Source: Thermanaerovibrio acidaminovorans DSM 6589
Lineage (GTDB): Bacteria; Synergistota; Synergistia; Synergistales; Synergistaceae
NCBI RefSeq assembly: GCF_000024905.1
Contig: NC_013522.1
Location: forward strand, 496,001 to 560,000
DNA: 64,000 nt
Direction of reading: 5' to 3'
The position numbers were made by a program, and so were the translations under genes. Positions 8,919-16,520 of the stretch are shown piece after piece (position 1 is the stretch's first letter; every line of letters begins with the position of its first letter). The notes under the pieces were generated by a model. The model was not told the DNA's origin. It did not search any database and saw only the letters and a program-made list of their open reading frames with translations.

Positions 8919-9191
8919 GTGCGGTTGAAGGTCCTCTTCTTCGCCACCATCAGGGATCTGGCGGGCCGAAAGGAAGATCAGGCCAGCGCCGGCACCGTCC
9001 GGGAGCTGCTTAGCCTGCTCTCAGATCGGTACGGCCCCGCCTTCAGACGGGCGGTGCTGGAGGGTGGCGCCATGTCCCCCAACGTGATAGTGCTGGTGAA
9101 CGGACACCACGTGGCTCACCTGAAGGGGGAGGACACCCCCCTTCAGGAGGGGGATCAGGTGAGCATCTTCCCGGTGATAGGGGGCGGCTGA
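8919..9191 (+). CDS. MoaD/ThiS-family ubiquitin-like sulfur carrier
   Basis: A 90-residue beta-grasp protein ending in FPVIGGG; the C-terminal Gly-Gly is the thiocarboxylation site of MoaD/ThiS proteins. MoaD donates sulfur for molybdopterin, and AOR-linked MoaD-like genes are a recurrent neighbour of tungsten enzymes, so a role in cofactor maturation for the preceding oxidoreductase is likely. The GTG start at 8919 lies 1 nt after the upstream stop (a TTG at 8925 is possible), so it is co-translated. A hairpin follows, which ends the operon. Confidence 0.82.
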   Translation: MRLKVLFFATIRDLAGRKEDQASAGTVRELLSLLSDRYGPAFRRAVLEGGAMSPNVIVLVNGHHVAHLKGEDTPLQEGDQVSIFPVIGGG

Positions 9192-9199
9192 TTCAAACC

Positions 9200-9228
9200 G
9201 AAAGGGCGGGGTTCCTCCCCGCCCTTTC
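9200..9228 (+). terminator. Terminator of the aldehyde oxidoreductase operon
   Basis: GAAAGGGCGGGG and its complement form a 12-bp perfect stem with a 5-nt loop, 9 nt after the MoaD-like stop. The following AGTTTCC is a weak T tract. Confidence 0.75.
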
Positions 9229-9291
9229 AGTTTCCTCCCCGCCGGTTCGATAAAATAAGGGCTCATAGAACCGCTTTCGGGGGTGTTAGGC

Positions 9292-9600
9292 TTGAGTTTG
9301 AGATCCTTTGCGCGCTGGCTGGTTTTGGCTTCGGTCCTGTGGTGGGCCCCCTCTCCCTCCGCCGAGGGGGCCGGATGGGACCGTTACGCCGGGGGGCTCC
9401 TCTCCACCGAGGGGAGGAACGTGCTGGTTTACCAGCGGCGAAGCGACAGCTTCAGGACCGTGACCCTGCCGGTGGGCACCTACGTGCTCAACGCCGGTTG
9501 GGACAACGTCAAGCTGGTGATAAACTGCCTGGATCCGGAGGGGCACCCCATCAGATATGTGTACCTGACGCCGGAGCGGTTTCACTTGGAGAGGCGCTAG
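9292..9600 (+). CDS. Small exported protein of unknown function
   Basis: A 102-residue protein I do not recognise. A signal peptide is clear (basic start, hydrophobic WLVLASVLWW, small residues through about 25), leaving a mature domain of about 75 residues with alternating hydrophobics (NVLVYQRR, TVTLPVGTYVL, NVKLVINCLDPEG) that suggests a small beta-sandwich, and one Cys. I chose the TTG at 9292 because GGGGGTG lies 6 nt before it; a GTG at 9283 is in frame but overlaps that site. It stands between two separate units and has no informative partner. Confidence 0.6.
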   Translation: MSLRSFARWLVLASVLWWAPSPSAEGAGWDRYAGGLLSTEGRNVLVYQRRSDSFRTVTLPVGTYVLNAGWDNVKLVINCLDPEGHPIRYVYLTPERFHLERR

Positions 9601-9805
9601 CCCCCGGCGGGTATCCCATCAAGTCTTTTCCCTTGATGGCGAACATGCGAATTTTTCTTGAAACACCTTGTGGACTATCGGGTGGTTGCGCTTTAATATG
9701 TACAATAAGGTCCCCGAGGGGCCCGGAGGTGATAGGGGCCTGCTTTGGGAGGTGATGGTTTATTAGACCGGGGGCCGAAAAAAAGGAGCGAGGAGGTCGA
9801 GGTGC
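9601..9805 (+). other. Intergenic region before the antiporter gene
   Basis: This 205-nt gap holds an 8-bp hairpin (CCATCAAG/CTTGATGG, 9616-9639) followed at a distance by ATTTTTC, a possible weak terminator of the small exported gene. It also has an AT-rich patch near 9690-9708 (TTTAATATGTACAATAA), the likely -10 area of the antiporter gene. GGAGGTGAT occurs twice (near 9725 and 9750), but no coding frame of note follows. I see no riboswitch signature. Confidence 0.35.
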
Positions 9806-11113
9806 GTGATGCTGACCAACCCGGTGGTTCTGTCGGTGCTAGTCATGATCGTCCTGTGTCTTCTGAACCTGAACATCATCCTTGCGCTTCTGATATCCGC
9901 CCTGGTGGCCGGCGTGTCCGCCGGCATGTCGCTGGGGGACACCATGGGGGTTCTCATAGGCGGGATGGGAGGCAACTCGGAGACCGCGCTGAGCTACGTC
10001 CTGCTGGGCGCCCTGGCGGTGGCCATAAGCCAGACCGGGGTGGCGTCGCTGCTGAGCGCCAAGCTGTCCAAGGTGGTGGGGAACAGGAAGGCGTTCCTCC
10101 TGATCCTCATAGCGTCGGTGAGCTGTCTCTCCCAGAACCTGATCCCGGTGCACATAGCCTTCATACCCATACTGATCCCCCCCATGCTGGCCCTCTTCAA
10201 CCGGCTCAAGATGGATCGCCGCGGGGTGGCCTGCGCGCTCACCTTCGGCCTCAAGGCCCCCTACATAGTTCTCCCCGCGGGGTTCGGCCTCATATTCCAC
10301 GGGATCCTGTCGGACCAGATGGCGGCCAACGGGGTCAACGTGGCCAAGGGGGACATGTGGAACTACACCTGGATCCTTGGGGTGGGAATGGTGATAGGCC
10401 TCCTGTTGGCCATATTCGTCACCTATGCCCGGGACCGGGTTTACGATGACAAGCCGGTGATCGGCATGGAGGGAGTCCACGAGGCCCAATCGCTGACCAA
10501 GGAGCACTACATAACCTTGGCGGCGGTGCTGGTGGCCTTCGTGATCCAGCTTAAGACCAGCTCCCTGCCCCTTGGGGCCATAGTGGCCCTGGGCCTCATG
10601 GCCGCCGGTGGGGTCATCCGGTGGCGCAAGCTGGACGACGTCATGGCGGGCGGGATCGGCATCATGGGGATGATCGCCATGATCATGCTGGTGGCGGCGG
10701 GCTACGGCTCGGTCATAAGGGAGACCAAAGCGGTGGACGCCCTGGTCAACAGCTTGGTTACCCTGGTGGGGGGGAGCAAGTTCTACGGGGTTCTCCTGAT
10801 GCTCCTGGTGGGCCTCCTGGTCACCATGGGGATAGGGACCTCCTTCGGCACCATCCCGGTGGTGGCCGCCATCTACTGTCCATTGGGGATCAAGCTGGGG
10901 CTGACTCCCGGGGCCCTGGCCTGTGTCATGGCCGCCGCCGCAGCCCTGGGGGACGCGGGATCCCCCGCCTCGGACTCCACCTTGGGTCCCACCTCGGGGC
11001 TGAACGCGGATGGGCAGCACAACCACATATGGGACACCTGCGTCCCCACCTTCATCCACTTCAACATACCCCTCATCATCGCCGGTTTGATCGGCGCCAT
11101 GATGCTGTACTAG
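9806..11113 (+). CDS. Na+/H+ antiporter family (NhaC/YuiF-like) transporter
   Basis: A 435-residue polytopic inner-membrane protein with about 11-12 hydrophobic segments and very short loops. The sequence fits the YuiF-like branch of the NhaC/ion-transporter superfamily: an N-terminal LNLNIILALLISALVAG, MGGNSETALSYVLLGALAVAI, a re-entrant-looking LPAGFGLIFHGIL, and a C-terminal GDAGSPASDSTLGPTSGLN, the family's conserved polar Asp/Ser-rich stretch. Members exchange Na+ for H+, and some relatives move amino acids such as histidine, so the substrate is uncertain. GGAGGT lies 8 nt before the GTG at 9806 (an ATG follows directly). It appears monocistronic. Confidence 0.8.
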   Translation: MMLTNPVVLSVLVMIVLCLLNLNIILALLISALVAGVSAGMSLGDTMGVLIGGMGGNSETALSYVLLGALAVAISQTGVASLLSAKLSKVVGNRKAFLLILIASVSCLSQNLIPVHIAFIPILIPPMLALFNRLKMDRRGVACALTFGLKAPYIVLPAGFGLIFHGILSDQMAANGVNVAKGDMWNYTWILGVGMVIGLLLAIFVTYARDRVYDDKPVIGMEGVHEAQSLTKEHYITLAAVLVAFVIQLKTSSLPLGAIVALGLMAAGGVIRWRKLDDVMAGGIGIMGMIAMIMLVAAGYGSVIRETKAVDALVNSLVTLVGGSKFYGVLLMLLVGLLVTMGIGTSFGTIPVVAAIYCPLGIKLGLTPGALACVMAAAAALGDAGSPASDSTLGPTSGLNADGQHNHIWDTCVPTFIHFNIPLIIAGLIGAMMLY

Positions 11114-11118
11114 CCAAT

Positions 11119-11146
11119 GGGGGCCGGACCTGGTGGTCCGGCCCCC
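11119..11146 (+). terminator. Hairpin after the antiporter gene
   Basis: GGGGGCCGGACC and GGTCCGGCCCCC form a perfect 12-bp stem with a TGGT loop 5 nt after the stop codon. The T tract after it is poor. Confidence 0.7.
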
Positions 11147-11167
11147 AGCCTATCTTCCAGTGGGTAC

Positions 11168-11195
11168 AAAAAAAGAGGCGACCTCTGGCCGCCTC
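11168..11195 (-). terminator. Terminator of the tRNA-Gln gene
   Basis: On the minus strand GAGGCG and CGCCTC form a 6-bp stem with a 9-nt loop, followed by seven T residues (complement of 11168-11174). It lies 11 nt past the tRNA CCA end. Confidence 0.75.
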
Positions 11196-11205
11196 CGCTA
11201 TGTCA

Positions 11206-11279
11206 TGGCTGGGGAACCTGGATTCGAACCAGGATTACCTGATCCAGAGTCAGGCGTGCTGCCGTTGCACCATTCCCCA
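11206..11279 (-). tRNA. tRNA-Gln (anticodon CUG)
   Basis: A complete 74-nt cloverleaf on the minus strand. The acceptor TGGGGAA pairs with TTCCCCA, the discriminator is G and CCA is encoded. The anticodon stem CCTGA/TCAGG encloses the loop CTCTGGA, giving anticodon CTG. The T arm CCTGG-TTCGAAT-CCAGG is canonical. A promoter and an intrinsic terminator flank it, so it is a single-gene unit. Confidence 0.95.
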
Positions 11280-11293
11280 ATCGAACATAGAGG

Positions 11294-11321
11294 ATCTTAC
11301 CACAGGATCTCGGTTTTGCAA
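11294..11321 (-). promoter_or_regulatory. Promoter of tRNA-Gln
   Basis: On the minus strand TTGCAA (11321-11316) and TAAGAT (11299-11294) are 16 nt apart, and the -10 ends 14 nt before the mature tRNA 5' end. Confidence 0.7.
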
Positions 11322-11428
11322 AGGGGGGCCGACGTGATGTGGAATTTTTCTCGTGGCAAGTTTCCCCCTTGCGCTTATTTTTAGCCCGAACTGTGGTAGG
11401 ATTGTCCACTGGGAAGGGAGTTGAAAGG

Positions 11429-13147
11429 ATGGGCAAGGAATCCGGCGGATCCTCCCCCAGCAAGCCCAACAGGCGGCGGGGGAAGGGTAAGCCATCCAAT
11501 CGAGGCAAGGAACTGAAGTGGATACCCCTGGGTGGGATGGGGGAGATAGGCAAGAACATATCGGCCCTCCAGTACGGGGACGAGATGATCGTCATAGACT
11601 GCGGCCTCAAGTTCCCCGAGGAGGACATGCTGGGGATAGATCTCCTGATCCCGGACGTGTCGTTCCTGGAGCAGAACCGGGGCAAGATAAGGGGCATATT
11701 CATCACCCACGGTCACGAGGACCACATAGGGGGTCTTCCCTACGTGCTGCCCAAGCTGGACGTGCCGGTTTATGCCACCCGGCTCACCATAGGGCTCATA
11801 AAGAACAAGCTGGCGGAGGTCTGCCCCCGCTACAAGCCGGTCTTCCACGAGATAGGGGCGGGGGACACGGTGGACCTGGGGAGCTTCTCGGTGAGGGCCA
11901 TAGCGGTCTGTCACTCGATTCCCGATGCGCTTGCCTACGGGATCAGGACCCCCGCGGGGGTGGTGCTGCACACCGGGGACTTCAAGCTGGACGCCCAGCC
12001 CATAGACGGCAGGACCACCGACTACGGGGCCTTCGCCGAGCTGGGACGGGAGGGGGTTTTGCTGATGCTCTCGGACTCCACCAACGTGGAGAGGGAGGGC
12101 TTCACCCAGTCGGAGAGGACCGTGGGGCGCACCTTCGAGCAGCTCTTCCGGCTTCACAAGGACAAGAGGATCGTTATAGCCACCTTCGCCAGCAACCTCC
12201 ACCGGGCCCAGCAGGTCTTCAACATAGCCATGAGGTACAACCGGAAGGTGGCCCTTGTGGGGCGCAGCATGATAGCCTACGTGGACCTGGCCAGGAAGCT
12301 GGGGTACGTCTCCGCTCCGGACGACCTGTTCATCCCTGCCCAGGAGGCGGACGGGATGCAACCCAACCGGGTGGTGGTTCTAACCACCGGAAGCCAGGGG
12401 GAGCCCTTCTCCGGATTGGTCCTCATGAGCAAGGGAGAGCACCGACAGATCAAGCTCGGAAATCGAGATCTGGTGGTCATATCTGCAACCCCCATACCGG
12501 GCAACGAGAAGCTGGTGAGCCGCACCATAAACATGCTCTTCTCCTGCGGATGCGAGGTGGTCTACGAGAGGGATCAGGCCATCCACGTGTCCGGCCACGC
12601 CTCCAGGGAGGAGCTCAAAATGATGATAAGTCTGGTAAATCCCCGGTGCTTCGTGCCGGTCCACGGAGAGTACCGGCATCAGGTTAGGCATGCCCAACTG
12701 GCCAGGGATCTGGGGGTCCCCGCCAAGGGGGTCTTCGTAATGTCCAACGGGGATGTGCTCTCCCTGTCCCAGGGCGGAAAGGGCAGTGTGGAGGGCCGGG
12801 TCCAGGCGGGCACCATAATGGTGGATGGGCTGGCGGTGGGTGAGTTCCAGGGGAGCCTCCTCAAGGAGCGCCGGGAGCTGGCCCAGGACGGGATCCTTAC
12901 CATAGCGGTGGCCCTGGGGCCCGACGGTTCCGTCCGTGGCGTGGACATGGACAGCCGGGGCTTCCTGCACCGGCAGGACGCCAAGGACCTCTACGGCGAG
13001 TTGGAGAGGGCGGTGGTGAAGGCCCTGGAGGCCCCCATGGGGGACGATGCCATGAGGACCGCCATCCGCAAGAGTGCCAGGGAGGTGCTGAGCCGCTACA
13101 CCAAGGGCTATCCGGCCATAGTGCCCCTGCTGGTCCGGCAGGGGTGA
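11429..13147 (+). CDS. rnj: Ribonuclease J
   Basis: A 572-residue beta-CASP metallo-beta-lactamase RNase, a combined 5'-exonuclease and endonuclease for mRNA decay and rRNA maturation. The metal-binding HGHEDHIGG, the downstream His in CHSIPDA, HTGDFK and DSTN, and the beta-CASP SGHAS followed by VPVHGEYRH are all present. The C-terminal part matches the RNase J dimerisation domain. A basic, Gly/Pro/Arg-rich N-terminal tail of about 35 residues precedes LKWIPLGGMGEIGKN. The ATG at 11429 has AAGGGAG upstream; 30 more in-frame codons exist but overlap the likely promoter. The chain is at the usual length. Confidence 0.95.
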   Translation: MGKESGGSSPSKPNRRRGKGKPSNRGKELKWIPLGGMGEIGKNISALQYGDEMIVIDCGLKFPEEDMLGIDLLIPDVSFLEQNRGKIRGIFITHGHEDHIGGLPYVLPKLDVPVYATRLTIGLIKNKLAEVCPRYKPVFHEIGAGDTVDLGSFSVRAIAVCHSIPDALAYGIRTPAGVVLHTGDFKLDAQPIDGRTTDYGAFAELGREGVLLMLSDSTNVEREGFTQSERTVGRTFEQLFRLHKDKRIVIATFASNLHRAQQVFNIAMRYNRKVALVGRSMIAYVDLARKLGYVSAPDDLFIPAQEADGMQPNRVVVLTTGSQGEPFSGLVLMSKGEHRQIKLGNRDLVVISATPIPGNEKLVSRTINMLFSCGCEVVYERDQAIHVSGHASREELKMMISLVNPRCFVPVHGEYRHQVRHAQLARDLGVPAKGVFVMSNGDVLSLSQGGKGSVEGRVQAGTIMVDGLAVGEFQGSLLKERRELAQDGILTIAVALGPDGSVRGVDMDSRGFLHRQDAKDLYGELERAVVKALEAPMGDDAMRTAIRKSAREVLSRYTKGYPAIVPLLVRQG

Positions 13148-13244
13148 GGATTACCCTGAGATCCAGGATCCGCTTCCCCCAGCCGGATTCAGGTGCCTGC
13201 GGGGGTAAAAGCTTCTAAACTAAACCTTGGAGGGGTTTTTGAAG

Positions 13245-14855
13245 ATGTCACTGAAGGTGCTCCTTCAGCTGGTGGGCGGCATAGGGATGTTGATCTACGG
13301 GATAAAGGTCATGGGGGACTCGCTTCAGAACCTGGCGGGTGACAGGCTGAGGCGCCTCATCGCCAAGCTCACCGGCACCCCCGTGAAGGGGGTGCTGGTG
13401 GGCACCGCGGTGACCACCATAATCCAGAGCAGCTCCGCCACCACGGTGATGACCGTAAGCTTCGTCCACGCGGGGCTCATGACCCTCTACCAGGCCTTTG
13501 GGGTCATCATGGGGGCCAACATAGGAACCACTGTCACCGCCCAGATAATGGCCTTCAAGATAACCGACCTGGCCTACATCAGCGTTGCGATTGGGGCCTT
13601 CGTATTCCTATTGGCCAAGAACAAGCGCCAGCGGGAGATAGGGGCTGGATTGGCGGGTTTCGGTGTCCTATTCATCGGGATGCACATGATGGGGGACGCC
13701 ATGTCGTTCCTGAAGGAAAGGCAGGACCTTTTCATGCCCTTCAGGTATCACCCCCTCTGGGCGGTCCTAGCCGGCACTGCGGTCACCATGGTGATCCAGT
13801 CCAGCTCCGCCACGGTGGGTCTCACCATGGCCATGGCGGCCCAGGGCTTCATGCCCCTCAACGTGGCCATAGCGTTCATCATGGGTGACAACATAGGTAC
13901 CACCATAACCGCCGTTTTGGCCTCCCTCGGGGCCAACCGGTCTGCCAAACAGGCGGCGACATGCCACGTTATGTTTAACGTGATGGGCACCCTGATACTG
14001 TTGCCCTTTCTTCCCTGGTACTCGGAGTTCATATCCCATACTTCATCGGACATATCCCGCCAGGTGGCCAACGCCCACACCTTATTCAACGTGGGCAACA
14101 CCCTGCTCTTCCTGCCCTTCACCAGGCCCTTCGTCAACCTGGTGAGACGAGTGGTCCCCGACGATGGCATGGTCAAGGTCTACGGGGCCGCCTTCCTGGA
14201 CCGGAACCTGATTACCGCATCCCCAGCCGCTGCCCTGGACGCCCTCAAGAAGGAGATGGTGCGAATGGCCCGGTTCGCCAAGTCCATGCTGGAGGGTTGC
14301 CGGGCGGCCATAGTCAATGGCAGTGATTTGGAGGCCCGGGAGGTTCTGAACACCGAGAAGATAGTCAACGAGCTAACCCATGAGATAGTGGCCTATGGCA
14401 CCCTGATAGGCCAGAAGGGGCTCTCGGAGGACCTATCCTTCATCCTCAACTCCTGCATAAACGGGGTGGGTGACATAGAGAGGATGGGGGACCATGCCAC
14501 CAACCTGGTTGAGATGTACGAATACATGAGGGATCACAACCTCAAGTTCTCCGACCAGGGCATACGGGAGTTCGAGGAGATGTTCTCCTTGGTCCACCAG
14601 GCGGTGGCCATGAGCATCGAGGCGCTGGATCGGGAGGATCTGGACCTGGCCAATCAGGTGATGGCCCTGGAGGATCGGGTAGATGAGATGGAGAAGCGCC
14701 TCAGGGCCCGGCACATAGACCGGCTTAACCATGGCAAGTGCAGCCCCGGTGCGGGGGTGGTCTTCATAGACATACTGAGCAACCTGGAGAGAGTTGGTGA
14801 TCACGCCCACAACCTGGCCTGCGTGGTAATGGACCTGGCGAAGGTTAGGGGGTAG
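13245..14855 (+). CDS. Na+/phosphate cotransporter (NptA/YjbB family) with PhoU-like domain
   Basis: A 536-residue protein. The membrane half has two inverted PF02690 repeats, each with the hallmark QSSSAT motif (about residues 63 and 184) and GxNIGTT (GANIGTTVTA and GDNIGTTITA). The C-terminal 200 residues form a PhoU-like helical bundle with paired segments INGVGDIERMGDHATNL and LSNLERVGDHAHNL, typical metal-binding repeats. It should move phosphate with Na+, perhaps outward in this family, at the cytoplasmic membrane. GGAGGGG lies 9 nt before the ATG. It opens a long co-directional run; uppP follows after 5 nt. Confidence 0.9.
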   Translation: MSLKVLLQLVGGIGMLIYGIKVMGDSLQNLAGDRLRRLIAKLTGTPVKGVLVGTAVTTIIQSSSATTVMTVSFVHAGLMTLYQAFGVIMGANIGTTVTAQIMAFKITDLAYISVAIGAFVFLLAKNKRQREIGAGLAGFGVLFIGMHMMGDAMSFLKERQDLFMPFRYHPLWAVLAGTAVTMVIQSSSATVGLTMAMAAQGFMPLNVAIAFIMGDNIGTTITAVLASLGANRSAKQAATCHVMFNVMGTLILLPFLPWYSEFISHTSSDISRQVANAHTLFNVGNTLLFLPFTRPFVNLVRRVVPDDGMVKVYGAAFLDRNLITASPAAALDALKKEMVRMARFAKSMLEGCRAAIVNGSDLEAREVLNTEKIVNELTHEIVAYGTLIGQKGLSEDLSFILNSCINGVGDIERMGDHATNLVEMYEYMRDHNLKFSDQGIREFEEMFSLVHQAVAMSIEALDREDLDLANQVMALEDRVDEMEKRLRARHIDRLNHGKCSPGAGVVFIDILSNLERVGDHAHNLACVVMDLAKVRG

Positions 14856-14860
14856 GTATT

Positions 14861-15670
14861 TTGAGCTCGACCTTGAGCCTTATTATCCTGGGTGCGGTTC
14901 AGGGGCTGGCGGAGTTCCTGCCGGTCAGTAGCTCCGGACACCTGGCACTTATGCAGATCTTCATGGGGATGAAGGGTCCCCAGATGAGCCTGGACCTGGC
15001 CCTTCACGTGGCCACCCTGCTGGCGGTCTTCGCCTACTTCGGGCGGGACATGGCCACCCTCCTCCAGCAGTTCATCCGTGGCTTCCGCTCCCCGGAGGCC
15101 CGACGGTCCGACGGTTGGCGGTACGGTTGGTCCATCCTGGCGGGTACGGCGGTAACCGCCGCGCTTGGGATCCCCCTCAAGCCGGTGGTGGAGATGGCCT
15201 CCCAGAACTCCCTCTGGGTCGGCTGCGGACTCGTGATCACCGGGGCGGTGCTGATCCTATCCCGTTACGTTCCCCAGAGGGATCGTCGGGTGGGGCTTCT
15301 GGTGGGCATGATGGTGGGTTTAGCCCAGGGGTTGGCGGTTATGCCCGGAGTTTCCAGGTCCGGCATGACCATCGTGGCGGGGCTCATAATGGGGCTGGCC
15401 CCGGTGGAGGCTTTTCGGTTCTCATTCCTCCTGTCTGTGCCCGCCATAGTTGGGGCAACCCTGCTGGAGTGGCTGGATCTCGAGGGGGCTTTCATGGCAT
15501 ACCTGCCGCAGGGCTGGGTCTTCGGCTTCGCCACCGCTTCCCTGTTGGGTCTCGCCTCCTTGGTGGTGCTCAAGAGGGTGTCCCTCTTCAGGGCCTGGTG
15601 GGTATTCGGGGCCTACTGTGCGGTGGTGGGCCTGGGTGTGGTGGGCTTCTCCCTCCTGGGGGTGTACTGA
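14861..15670 (+). CDS. uppP: Undecaprenyl-diphosphatase (BacA/UppP)
   Basis: A 269-residue polytopic membrane enzyme that recycles undecaprenyl diphosphate to the monophosphate carrier for peptidoglycan and other envelope polymers. Both active-site signatures are seen: GLAEFLPVSSSGHLAL near residue 15 and PGVSRSGMTIVAG near 160. Length is standard. It starts with TTG 5 nt after the phosphate transporter and is followed after 2 nt by the small DUF4321 gene, so it is part of the same operon. Confidence 0.93.
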   Translation: MSSTLSLIILGAVQGLAEFLPVSSSGHLALMQIFMGMKGPQMSLDLALHVATLLAVFAYFGRDMATLLQQFIRGFRSPEARRSDGWRYGWSILAGTAVTAALGIPLKPVVEMASQNSLWVGCGLVITGAVLILSRYVPQRDRRVGLLVGMMVGLAQGLAVMPGVSRSGMTIVAGLIMGLAPVEAFRFSFLLSVPAIVGATLLEWLDLEGAFMAYLPQGWVFGFATASLLGLASLVVLKRVSLFRAWWVFGAYCAVVGLGVVGFSLLGVY

Positions 15671-15672
15671 CC

Positions 15673-15930
15673 ATGGCCAAGGTCGGGGCGCTGTCCCCCC
15701 GGGTGCCCGGGTGGATGCTGGTGCTGCTGTGTCTCATGATGGGCACCTTCCTGGGCAAGTTGCTGCAGATCTTCTCCCTCAGCGCCCCCCTGTTCCGGGA
15801 CCTCCTCTACTTTGGGGTGGACACCGGAAGGGTGGATCTCATGGCCTTCAGCGTGGGCTTCAGCTTCAGGATGGACTTCAACCTTGGGACTTTCATCGGA
15901 GGAGTGATAGGGGTTTGGATCGCAAAGTGA
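15673..15930 (+). CDS. DUF4321-type small membrane protein
   Basis: An 85-residue protein with two hydrophobic helices: PGWMLVLLCLMMGTFLGKLL and the C-terminal FNLGTFIGGVIGVWIAK. The central VDLMAFSVGFSFRMDFNLG segment resembles DUF4321 proteins, which typically sit beside maf in anaerobic bacteria. Function is unknown. The ATG follows the uppP stop by 2 nt, and the maf GTG overlaps its own stop (GTGA). Confidence 0.72.
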   Translation: MAKVGALSPRVPGWMLVLLCLMMGTFLGKLLQIFSLSAPLFRDLLYFGVDTGRVDLMAFSVGFSFRMDFNLGTFIGGVIGVWIAK

Positions 15931-16520
15931 CGTTGGTCCTCGCCTCGGGCAGCCCCCGGAGGAGGGATCTGCTCCGGGGAGTGACCGAGGACTTCAGGGT
16001 GATTCCGTCGTCGGTGGATGAGACCCCTCTGGACGGGGAGACCGTGGAGGATATGGTGCTCAGGCTGTCCCTGGCCAAGGCCAGGGATGTGTTCGTTAGG
16101 GAGCCCTTGAGTTGGGTGATCGGGGCCGACACGGCGGTGGAGGTGGATGGTAGGATCCTGGGCAAACCCCGGGACCGGTCCGAGGCCTTCGAGATGATAA
16201 CCGCCCTCCAGGGCAGGGAGCATCGGGTCCTCACTGGCGTATCGGTGGTGTCCCCCCACGGGGAGGAGTCCCGGGTGGAGAGGACCCTGGTCCGGTTCAG
16301 GCCCCTGACGGAGGAGGAGGCCTGGGCGTACGTGGACACCGGCGAGGGGGACGACAAGGCGGGGGCCTACGCTATCCAGGGGAAGGGCTCCCTGCTGGTG
16401 GAGTCCATCGAGGGCTGCTACTTCAACGTGGTGGGGCTCCCCATGGTGTGTCTCAGCCGCATGCTCCACAATCTGGGTTTCCCCCTCTACCTTCAGCTGG
16501 GGGTGAAGGCCCATGAGTAG
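15927..16520 (+). CDS. maf: Maf-family nucleotide pyrophosphatase
   Basis: A 197-residue house-cleaning nucleoside triphosphate pyrophosphatase acting on dTTP/UTP or modified nucleotides, linked to septum inhibition in Bacillus. The N-terminal LASGSPRRRDLL, the GADTAVEVDGRILGKPRD segment and the C-terminal YAIQGKGSLLVESIEGCYFNVVGLP are family signatures. I chose the GTG at 15927 that overlaps the DUF4321 stop by 4 nt; a TTG at 15915 has a better spaced GGAGGAG and cannot be excluded. Confidence 0.92.
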   Translation: MTLVLASGSPRRRDLLRGVTEDFRVIPSSVDETPLDGETVEDMVLRLSLAKARDVFVREPLSWVIGADTAVEVDGRILGKPRDRSEAFEMITALQGREHRVLTGVSVVSPHGEESRVERTLVRFRPLTEEEAWAYVDTGEGDDKAGAYAIQGKGSLLVESIEGCYFNVVGLPMVCLSRMLHNLGFPLYLQLGVKAHE

